The notes under the pieces are model-generated. The model was not told the origin of the DNA. It saw only the letters and a list, made by a program, of their open reading frames with translations, and did not search any database. DNA of 12,964 nt, from the NCBI GenBank assembly GCA_007131745.1, contig SLPX01000083.1:1-12964 (forward strand). The letters are read 5' to 3'. Position numbers and translations under genes: made by a program. This document shows positions 1 through 5,870 of the stretch, piece after piece; position 1 is the first letter of the stretch, and each line of letters starts with the position of its first letter. Origin of the DNA: Myxococcales bacterium. Its GTDB lineage: Bacteria > Myxococcota > Polyangia > HGW-17 > SLPX01.

Positions 1-2
1 AA

Positions 3-296
3 AAACAAAATAAAGGTTTTTATATTATTGTTAATGTGAAATTAGATCCAAATTCTATTAAAGAATTAAATAAAGAATTATATCTTAATTCTAATATTTT
101 AAGATTTCTTTTATTAAAAACTTCAAAAAATTATGAAATTCATACTTTGGAAGAATATAAAGAATTAGAAGAAAAAGCTTTACAAGAAAAGGAAGAAAAA
201 AACAAGAAAAAAGAAGAAAGAAGAGGAATAAGAAAAACAGAAGATACAGAAAAACCTAAAAAAGTAGAAGAAAAGCAGGAGGAAAAAAGAAAATGA
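3..296 (+). CDS. rpsF: Ribosomal protein bS6, C-terminal part (5' end lies outside the window)
   Basis: This frame is open from the left edge, so only the last ~97 residues are visible. bS6 is a small-subunit ribosomal protein that pairs with bS18 on the 30S platform. The visible core starts KGFYIIVNV and runs through DPNSIKELNKEL to LRFLLLKT. It matches the family's last beta-alpha-beta unit: K-x-x-Y-x-x-x-N-V, then P-x-x-I-x-E-L, then N-x-x-[IL]-R. A tail of about 50 Lys/Glu residues follows; charged tails are common in bS6. A GTG at 36 could be read as a start, but it lies inside the conserved core and has no convincing Shine-Dalgarno, so I treat the gene as truncated by the edge. GC is about 21% with almost only A/T-ending codons, quite unlike every other gene here and closer to Patescibacteria/CPR or another low-GC lineage. 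The TGA stop overlaps the next ATG (ATGA). Confidence 0.75.
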   Translation, partial: KQNKGFYIIVNVKLDPNSIKELNKELYLNSNILRFLLLKTSKNYEIHTLEEYKELEEKALQEKEEKNKKKEERRGIRKTEDTEKPKKVEEKQEEKRK

Positions 297-315
297 GTAC
301 AAAAAAGAAAGTTCG
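290..315. other. Abrupt base-composition and codon-usage break (possible contig chimera junction)
   Basis: Left of this point the sequence is ~21% GC and purine-rich. Right of about 312 it is GC-rich (CGG CTG GCC GGT ... GCG GTG). The codons that supply the positive n-region of the downstream lipoprotein signal peptide (KKKVR, 302-316) fit that protein well. If there is an artificial join, it therefore probably lies at or left of about 300, inside the AAG/GAA-rich tract. The position is an inference from composition only. Confidence 0.6.
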
Positions 316-2152
316 GCTGGCCGGTATGATCGCGGTGATGATCGGCCTGGTGTTTACCTGGGCGTGCTTGAGGCGCCCCATGAAAGTGCCCGTGCCCGAC
401 ACCGAAGTCGTCGAGCAGTTCGTGATGCCCCAGTCGGCGCAACGGGACGTGGACATCCTGTTCCAGATCGATAACTCCCACTCCATGGCGAGTCACCAGA
501 CCAACATCAAGGCAAACTTCCCGGTTTTGATGAACACTCTTGCAAACATGTCGGGCGGACTCCCGAACGTGCATATCGGCGTGATAACATCCGATTTGGG
601 CGCGGGGAATTACACAAACATCCGCTATTGCGAGGAAATCGGCGGCGACCGGGGAGTGCTCGGCAAGGTGGGCAGCGTGAACCTCGGCGATCAATGCATC
701 GGAGCCGGACAGCGCTACATCGTGGATATCGAACCGGTTGGATGTGAAATCAACAAGACCGCGGCCGGAACTTGCTCGGAACACGCGTGCACCCAGGCAA
801 ACTGCGATCAAGCGGCCAAGGCCGGTCAGAGCTTGACCCTTCACGTCAATGAACACGGCTGCCCGCGCTGCAGGAATTACACTGGAGATCTTGTCGAAGT
901 GTTTTCCTGTTACGCAGAGGTCGGGATCCACGGCTGCGGTTTCGAGCAGCAGCTTGAAGCCACCCGAAGAGCGTTGAACCCCTCTGAAACACCAGAAAAC
1001 GTGGGATTTCTGAGGGAGAGCGCGTTCCTGGCCGTGGTTGTGGTGACTGACGAAGACGACTGTTCGTCTTCAATGCCGGACGTGATGTACAACCCCGACC
1101 CCACTCAAGACAACCTGAATTCACAGCTCGGTTTTCTGCATTCGTTCAGGTGCTTTGAGTTCGGCATCAATTGTGATGTAAACGACCGGCACCCCGGGCC
1201 GCGAACCAATTGCACTCACGAGAGAAGCGACCCGAACATGATGCTCCACCCACTCGATAGGTACACATCATTCATCGAGGCGATGAAGGACCCGATGATG
1301 TTGATTGTGGGAGCTATTGCAGCCCCGGTGCCCGAAGTGATAACCGTGCAGATGGATTCTTCGAACAGGCCTGAACTACAACCTTCTTGCATCCCACCGG
1401 GCTCGCAGTACGGAGCGGATCCCGCGGTGCGAGTCAAGGCATTTGCGAATCATTTCAATTCCCTGGACGAAATGTCAACATGGGCGTACACCAGCGTCTG
1501 CAGCCCTGACTTTTCCTCTTCCTTGCAGGGTATCGCAAACAAGATCGTGGAAGGCATGGCCGAGAAGTGCCCGGTTCAGCCGTTTGCGGGTTGCCCGCAG
1601 GGCCCGCCCGGAACATTCTGTTCGCCCTGTCTGCCCAGGTGTACGATTTTCGATATCGAAGAAAGAGGCCTTGAAAACGAACAGATGATGGAAGTCGTCT
1701 GGTGCGGCCGGGTCTGCCAGGGCGGACTCTGCACTCAAGCCGACATGAATCCATGCGACTTCGACGAGCACGGGTTCTGCCACTGTCCCAGCGGCCAAGG
1801 CCCCACTTATTTCGGCGAAGACAGGCAGGTATACTGCGCGCCGCTCCTCTACCATGAAGGATCTCCGGAAATCAACCGGGATCCCAGGCTGAGAGACATT
1901 GTGCCGCGGCAGGAACCGCCCTGCAGAGGCGAAGGTTGCATCGGCAGGTCGAGCGCGTGCTGGTACATGAGCGCGAACACCACTTGTCCTTACGAGGCCG
2001 GATTCCGCATCGTAAGAGCTGAAGATCCTCCTCCCCGCACGTTCGCGGACGGACGCTGCAGCCTCATCCCGGCCACGGAAGTGCTCTGTAACGACGGGAT
2101 AGACAACGACGAGGATTGCTACACCGACGAAGAAGACCCGGACTGCTGGTAA
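293..2152 (+). CDS. VWA-like, cysteine-rich lipoprotein with CNDGIDND-type C-terminal tail
   Basis: The predicted product is an exported lipoprotein of 619 residues. The N-terminus has a KKKVR n-region, a hydrophobic stretch at about 9-24, and a plausible lipobox ending TWAC with Cys25. Residues ~52-260 look like a von Willebrand A-type domain: the MIDAS-like DNSHS at 60-64, HIGVITSDLG at 94-103, CGFEQQLEA at 215-223, and VTDEDDCS at 251-258. This arrangement is typical of myxobacterial and deltaproteobacterial VWA-like lipoproteins. I count about 37 cysteines, 36 besides the lipobox Cys, suggesting heavy disulfide bonding outside the cytoplasm. The last ~20 residues (CNDGIDND...EEDPDC) resemble the acidic Cys-containing motif common in surface proteins of that group and related to MopE-type motifs. 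An AGGAGG at 277-282 precedes the ATG by 10 bases, but it sits in the AT-rich foreign-looking tract. The substrate or partner is unknown. The next gene starts 18 bases downstream, so the two are probably co-transcribed. Confidence 0.8.
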   Translation: MSTKKKVRLAGMIAVMIGLVFTWACLRRPMKVPVPDTEVVEQFVMPQSAQRDVDILFQIDNSHSMASHQTNIKANFPVLMNTLANMSGGLPNVHIGVITSDLGAGNYTNIRYCEEIGGDRGVLGKVGSVNLGDQCIGAGQRYIVDIEPVGCEINKTAAGTCSEHACTQANCDQAAKAGQSLTLHVNEHGCPRCRNYTGDLVEVFSCYAEVGIHGCGFEQQLEATRRALNPSETPENVGFLRESAFLAVVVVTDEDDCSSSMPDVMYNPDPTQDNLNSQLGFLHSFRCFEFGINCDVNDRHPGPRTNCTHERSDPNMMLHPLDRYTSFIEAMKDPMMLIVGAIAAPVPEVITVQMDSSNRPELQPSCIPPGSQYGADPAVRVKAFANHFNSLDEMSTWAYTSVCSPDFSSSLQGIANKIVEGMAEKCPVQPFAGCPQGPPGTFCSPCLPRCTIFDIEERGLENEQMMEVVWCGRVCQGGLCTQADMNPCDFDEHGFCHCPSGQGPTYFGEDRQVYCAPLLYHEGSPEINRDPRLRDIVPRQEPPCRGEGCIGRSSACWYMSANTTCPYEAGFRIVRAEDPPPRTFADGRCSLIPATEVLCNDGIDNDEDCYTDEEDPDCW

Positions 2153-2170
2153 GCCGGAAGCAACCGGAAA

Positions 2171-3319
2171 ATGACCCTTCCCCTTCCCGCTTCGATTGAA
2201 TCCCGACGATCAAACCGACCATTTTCCAATGGAAAAACCTTGTGTTTTTTCTGCCGGGTGGTTCTTTGCTCGTTGTTCCTGGTTGTTTCCCCAAGTTTAG
2301 CGGCCGCGCAGTCGAAAAGAGCGGCCCGGAAAAAACCGGTCCGGACCCCTGAAGTGCGGCTGCTTGTGAGGGATTTCGTGGTCGCTCCCGGCCAACCCAT
2401 GCCCCCCGCGCCTGCGAGAAGGCGACGGAGGCGATACCACCGCTTTCACAGGCAGACCACGCCACTGTTCCTGAAAAACGCGCCCAACGGAAAGAACCTG
2501 AGCCGTCTGACCGTCGGAATCCAATTGGAAGTGCTGGAAAAGAGAGGAGAATACATCAGGGTGAGGACTCTCGGGCACGCCCAGGTTGAGGGTTACGTAC
2601 CGGAATCGGCCACTGGGTTGAGGGTTTTGAGAAAAACCGACATCCTGGCGTCGCCCTCGACCACACGCAAGATAGGTGAAGCTCAACCCGGGGTTTTGGT
2701 GCGGGTGGTTGCGACCAGAGGCGCATTCACCCGAGCCATGCTGATGGGACCCTGCCCTGTGCTGGTCTGGTTTAAATCCGAGGACCTCGGCGTGGCGGAC
2801 GGGGAAAACCCCGACTACGGCGCGGCTCCCGCGCGAGGTGCGAACATGATCGTGACGAAAGGCCCGGTCTACGACAAGCCGGGCGGCCGCGTCATAGGAG
2901 AGGTCGTTGAAGAAGCCTCAGCCGAACGAGACCAGGTAAGCGGAAAGTGGGCGAAAATACGGCTCACGAATTTCCGCTACTACACAGTGGAGGGCTGGGT
3001 TCCAAATTCCCGGATGCTCTACGGTTACTACGGTTACTGGCGCGGAAACGGTTACAGTCAATCCAGCAGAAGTTATTCAAGCGGCGACATGACCGCGATA
3101 ATGCGCCTCCCGCTCTACCTCGAAAAAGACGACGCGTATCCCACCGCTGTGCTGGAACCCGGAACATTTTTTCGCATAACCCAGGAATCCGGGGATTGGG
3201 TGACCATCCAGTACCAGGGAAATCTACAGTTCACCGCGTACGCACGCCGCGCCCCCGGCGCTTGGGCCCCCCGCTCCGGCCAACACCAACCCGTAAGAGG
3301 CACACCGATTGTGAGGTGA
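2171..3319 (+). CDS. Exported protein with about four bacterial SH3-like repeats
   Basis: Predicted exported protein of 382 residues. A long polar N-terminus precedes a hydrophobic core at ~29-43 and a likely signal-peptidase site after SLAAA. A basic region follows, with six consecutive Arg at 83-88. Four SH3-like beta units can be picked out: ~97-150 (LEVLEKRGEYIRVRT...EGYVPES), ~155-205 (KTDILASPS...LVWFKSED), ~225-283 (VYDKPGG...GKWAKIRL...EGWVPNS) and ~308-358 (LYLEKDDAYPTAVLEPG...GDWVTIQYQ). Such repeats often bind peptidoglycan or peptides in the periplasm, but no catalytic domain is fused here, so the role is open. A Tyr/Gly/Ser-rich linker (284-304) separates repeats three and four. 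The chosen ATG has only a weak GGAA-like site upstream. A TTG inside the long n-region, just before CFFCRVV, could be the true start. It lies 18 bases after the VWA-like lipoprotein gene, so the two may act together at the envelope. Confidence 0.7.
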   Translation: MTLPLPASIESRRSNRPFSNGKTLCFFCRVVLCSLFLVVSPSLAAAQSKRAARKKPVRTPEVRLLVRDFVVAPGQPMPPAPARRRRRRYHRFHRQTTPLFLKNAPNGKNLSRLTVGIQLEVLEKRGEYIRVRTLGHAQVEGYVPESATGLRVLRKTDILASPSTTRKIGEAQPGVLVRVVATRGAFTRAMLMGPCPVLVWFKSEDLGVADGENPDYGAAPARGANMIVTKGPVYDKPGGRVIGEVVEEASAERDQVSGKWAKIRLTNFRYYTVEGWVPNSRMLYGYYGYWRGNGYSQSSRSYSSGDMTAIMRLPLYLEKDDAYPTAVLEPGTFFRITQESGDWVTIQYQGNLQFTAYARRAPGAWAPRSGQHQPVRGTPIVR

Positions 3320-3325
3320 TCAGGC

Positions 3326-3345
3326 AGGGAAATACCTCATTCCCT
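3326..3345. terminator. Weak hairpin between convergent genes
   Basis: AGGGAA (3326-3331) pairs with TTCCCT (3340-3345) across an 8-base loop in the 39-base gap between two convergent genes. There is no T-run on either side, so intrinsic termination is only a possibility. Confidence 0.25.
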
Positions 3346-3358
3346 CATAACAATCCGA

Positions 3359-4327
3359 TTATCCCCTCACGCAGTTGCGGCCGGCGTTCTTGGCTTCGTA
3401 TAGCTTTTCATCAGCGCGCCTCACCAGTTCCGAAAAGGTCGTGTCTTCACCCTTTATCGTTGCAACGCCCACGCTTATGGTCACGGGGATCTCGGTGCCT
3501 TCGAAAACAAACATGTTGGATTCGGTGATTTTTCTTATCCGCTCCGCAAACCCCATCGCGCCCTCCTTTTCAGCTTCGGGGAGCACCACGCAAAACTCCT
3601 CGCCGCCGTAGCGCACAAGGAGTTCGTCTTTTCGGACCGTTGCTGCAATCCTCCTGCAGAGTTCCTTCAGAATGAAGTCGCCCGTGAGGTGGCCGTAGGT
3701 ATCGTTGATATCCTTGAAATGATCGATGTCGAACATCACGAGAGAAAGCGGTCGTCCGGTTCGTGAAGAACGGGCGATTTCCCGGTTCAGGAATTCCTCG
3801 AAAAACCTCTTGTTGTGCGCGCCGGTAAGACCGTCGACTATGGTGAGCCGGTAGATTTCTTCGTAATAAGCAGCCTCAACATTCCCCCCGCTCAAAAACT
3901 TGTATATAGCGTTTCCAACCTTTACGAAATCACCATCTCTGAGCTGCGCTTCCTGAATCGCCACATCGTTGAGATAAGTGCCGTTAGTGCTCTTCAGATC
4001 CGCCACCCAGTACAAATCCCCCCGCCGTTCCACCTTGGCATGCCGGCGACTTACCGACTCCTTGTCGACCACCAGGTCCACATCCGAACCGCGGCCTATA
4101 ACAGTCTCCTTTTTCTTGAGTTCGAAACGTTTTCCCATACGTGGACCGGGCGGATAGATCAGAATCAGGAAAGCTTTCTTGCCGGGTTCGGGAGAACGAA
4201 CCCTTACATTGGACACCCGGGTAATCTGGGTTACAGATTCTTCTTCCTCGTGTTCACGAAACCTAGGCCGGGATTCGTTTTCCAGGCCCTTGCCCTTGTC
4301 GCCCGGGCCGTCGGCTCTCGGACCCAT
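3359..4327 (-). CDS. FHA-GGDEF diguanylate cyclase
   Basis: Predicted cytoplasmic enzyme making cyclic di-GMP from two GTP; 322 residues, no membrane segment. Residues 1-50 are a polar tail with EEEE at 27-30 and Thr33/Thr36 in SVTQITRVS. An FHA phosphothreonine-binding domain covers ~52-146, with IGRG at 77-80, SRRH at 93-96 and STNGTYLN at 113-120. The GGDEF domain covers ~158-320: DGLTG at 165-169, FDIDHFKDIND at 199-209, YGHLTGD at 211-217 and the active-site loop GGEEF at 241-245. The inhibitory I-site, five residues before GGEEF, reads RKDE (232-235) rather than RxxD. FHA-GGDEF fusions are typical of deltaproteobacteria and Bdellovibrio; in Bdellovibrio DgcB the FHA is reported to sense the phosphorylated N-terminal tail, so a similar switch is conceivable here. 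The start is firm: GAGGTG lies 7 bases before the ATG. It stands alone on its strand. Confidence 0.92.
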   Translation of the reverse strand: MGPRADGPGDKGKGLENESRPRFREHEEEESVTQITRVSNVRVRSPEPGKKAFLILIYPPGPRMGKRFELKKKETVIGRGSDVDLVVDKESVSRRHAKVERRGDLYWVADLKSTNGTYLNDVAIQEAQLRDGDFVKVGNAIYKFLSGGNVEAAYYEEIYRLTIVDGLTGAHNKRFFEEFLNREIARSSRTGRPLSLVMFDIDHFKDINDTYGHLTGDFILKELCRRIAATVRKDELLVRYGGEEFCVVLPEAEKEGAMGFAERIRKITESNMFVFEGTEIPVTISVGVATIKGEDTTFSELVRRADEKLYEAKNAGRNCVRG

Positions 4328-4515
4328 TTTTTACTCACCTCACAGGATATTTCGCTACACCTTACCAAAGCTCAACCGAGGTATCTACTTTTAAAAGCTA
4401 CTTTTTAAGGCCGCTCTTCGGAATTGTTATGCAGGTGTATTTTTCTCCAACAACTTTAAATCCTGCGGGCTGTTTAAGCCCTGTCTAATGGCATTTTGGG
4501 TTTCCTGCTTATTTC

Positions 4516-4544
4516 TTTACAGCAGCAGATGTAATCCATATAAC
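4516..4544 (+). promoter_or_regulatory. Sigma70-like promoter for the exported orphan gene
   Basis: TTTACA at 4516-4521 and TATAAC at 4539-4544 each match the consensus at five of six bases and are separated by exactly 17 bases. Transcription would begin near 4551 and give a leader of about 120 bases containing the hairpin at 4558-4573. This is the best promoter in the window. Confidence 0.6.
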
Positions 4545-4557
4545 GTGATTTATTAAG

Positions 4558-4573
4558 CCTCTCTTCAGAGAGG
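4558..4573 (+). promoter_or_regulatory. Leader hairpin with a possible alternative 3' arm
   Basis: CCTCTC (4558-4563) and GAGAGG (4568-4573) form a perfect 6-bp stem with a TTCA loop. A second GAGAGG at 4575-4580 could pair with the same 5' arm instead. The hairpin lies just after the predicted transcription start, so a 5'-end stability or regulatory role is possible. No T-run follows, so it is not an obvious terminator. Confidence 0.4.
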
Positions 4574-4660
4574 AGAGAGGAAGACCCAACTCTTAGGATT
4601 TGCCTGATCGTTCACAGTGACCACAAACCTCTCATATGAATCTATCACAAGCGGCACAAA

Positions 4661-4665
4661 AGGAG
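4661..4665 (+). promoter_or_regulatory. Ribosome binding site fixing the start at 4672
   Basis: AGGAG lies 6 bases before the ATG at 4672. That start gives a clean signal peptide, whereas the upstream in-frame ATG at 4636 has no such site. Confidence 0.75.
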
Positions 4666-4671
4666 TTTTTC

Positions 4672-5676
4672 ATGAACGGCATACGAAAACTGATTGTACT
4701 GATTCTTTTAACAATTCCCTCCACCATGAGCTTCGCCCAGACCCGCGTGCCGATGTCGAACTGGAAAGTAGCCGATACAAGCAGCCGGAATCCCAGCAAA
4801 GTAACCGCTGCCGACATTACGCTCCGTGTGTACAGCAATGTCGTTTGGGAAAACGTAAACCTTGAGATGTCGAGCATCACGATGAAAGTGCGATCCAAGG
4901 CTCGCATGCACACCGGTCAAAATCTTTCGGTAAGCTTTCACTACGATGACGGCTTCGTGGAAGTATTGAAAGTAGAGTTTCCCGGAACGAACACACAAGT
5001 CACAACAGTAACCAAGTCTCTCAGGCTTAACAAAGGTCGACAAATCAAGAAGCTCGAGCTTGGACACGGACGCAGCGGAGGCAGGTACCACATCACTGAA
5101 ATATCTTACAATCGAGCCCCTCCGACGGCCGTGTTCATCAATCAAAGTAAACTGGGCGGAGCGAAGCTGAATCAGGGAGACGCTATGCACAACAACGTCC
5201 TGGTGGTCAAAAGAGCATTGAAGAACAGACCGTTTCTCTCAAATATCCCTTCAACCAAGATGCAGCTTGTAGCGTCGGTTACCGGCTTTCGGGGATATTC
5301 CGGTTTTCTGGTCAAGAACATGAAAGAATACAGCTTGACGATATTCGCAATGGACAAGCAGGGAAATACACTGAAAACATTGCGCGTGCCCCTCACATTG
5401 GAGGTAAAGGAAGTGGATATCGACCTTGGCGATGTTGATGTCAAGTTGGTTGATCGGATAGTTTTCTCATCAGGCTACTCGGGAATCAGATTTGCCGTTA
5501 GACAGGTAAATTTCGGCGCCGGCGCACCCACGTCGAGTTCCAGGTGTGTTGGTTTAAGGCAAATAAACGATCGGTTCAGCAAGCAAATAGAAGGCTGGAA
5601 GAACCAAGGCGTGATAGGGAACCGCTATATCAAAGAGCTGGAAGCGATCCTCCGTGAACTGAAGCGACTCGAATAG
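4672..5676 (+). CDS. Exported protein of unknown function with internal duplication
   Basis: I do not recognise this 334-residue protein. The N-terminus (MNGIRK, hydrophobic core ~7-17, then SFAQ) is a standard signal peptide with likely cleavage after Ala22. The mature part looks beta-rich and contains a degenerate duplication. Residues 86-147 and 221-282 align without gaps over 62 positions, sharing an early S-hydrophobic-[ST] start, a central LK, and a closing G-x-SG-x-R-[YF] motif followed by alternating hydrophobics. The final ~45 residues (from CVGLRQIND) are helical and charged, ending KELEAILRELKRLE. There is a single Cys. The chosen ATG has AGGAG six bases upstream. It has its own promoter and leader and no co-directional partner nearby: the diguanylate cyclase diverges and the copper ATPase starts ~195 bases on. 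Its codons look less GC-rich than those of its neighbours, so recent acquisition is possible. Confidence 0.75.
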   Translation: MNGIRKLIVLILLTIPSTMSFAQTRVPMSNWKVADTSSRNPSKVTAADITLRVYSNVVWENVNLEMSSITMKVRSKARMHTGQNLSVSFHYDDGFVEVLKVEFPGTNTQVTTVTKSLRLNKGRQIKKLELGHGRSGGRYHITEISYNRAPPTAVFINQSKLGGAKLNQGDAMHNNVLVVKRALKNRPFLSNIPSTKMQLVASVTGFRGYSGFLVKNMKEYSLTIFAMDKQGNTLKTLRVPLTLEVKEVDIDLGDVDVKLVDRIVFSSGYSGIRFAVRQVNFGAGAPTSSSRCVGLRQINDRFSKQIEGWKNQGVIGNRYIKELEAILRELKRLE

Positions 5677-5729
5677 CAGTTAAACCCGCTTACCGAATTC
5701 TCCTGCCGCTTGATAAACACGCTTTCATG

Positions 5730-5760
5730 CTTAAGCTTGCATTAAGGACACAAACTGTCC
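5730..5760. promoter_or_regulatory. Two adjoining inverted repeats upstream of the copper ATPase (candidate operator)
   Basis: CTTAA-N7-TTAAG (5730-5746) directly abuts GGACA-N5-TGTCC (5746-5760) in the 194-base gap before the copper-pump gene. Perfect short dyads like these are typical of dimeric-repressor sites. Neither matches a CueR, CopY or CsoR site that I know, and no regulator gene is adjacent, so assignment to metal control is only an inference from position. Confidence 0.3.
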
Positions 5761-5870
5761 GTTTTGAAAGGTGTTCGCTTACACGCTGTTTTGCCGGATG
5801 AACGTTTTTCAAGAATGGACGTCGCTGTAAGAAAAGTTGGAATCGTTGATGAAGGTTGGATTTTGAGAAC

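Larger units (their letters stand above)
4328..4671. other. AT-richer intergenic region between divergent genes
   Basis: This 344-base stretch holds the Shine-Dalgarno of the diguanylate cyclase next to its left edge (minus strand), a plus-strand promoter at 4516-4544, a leader hairpin at 4558-4573 and the ribosome binding site at 4661-4665. I find no small gene or tRNA in it. A frame reaching back to an ATG at 4636 exists, but it lacks a ribosome binding site and would bury the signal peptide. Confidence 0.6.

Noticed and set aside
36..296. A free-standing small Lys/Glu-rich protein starting at GTG 36
   Set aside because: The bS6 core extends upstream of this GTG to the left edge (KGFYIIVN), so it is the tail of a truncated gene.
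140..931. Long minus-strand open frame opposite the VWA-like lipoprotein gene
   Set aside because: It runs through both the AT-rich and GC-rich halves with no ribosome binding site, and its translation is His/Val/Phe-rich without any domain; it mirrors a well-supported gene.
3815..4408. Plus-strand open frame over the diguanylate cyclase
   Set aside because: It lies antisense to clear FHA and GGDEF motifs, and its own product has no recognisable feature.
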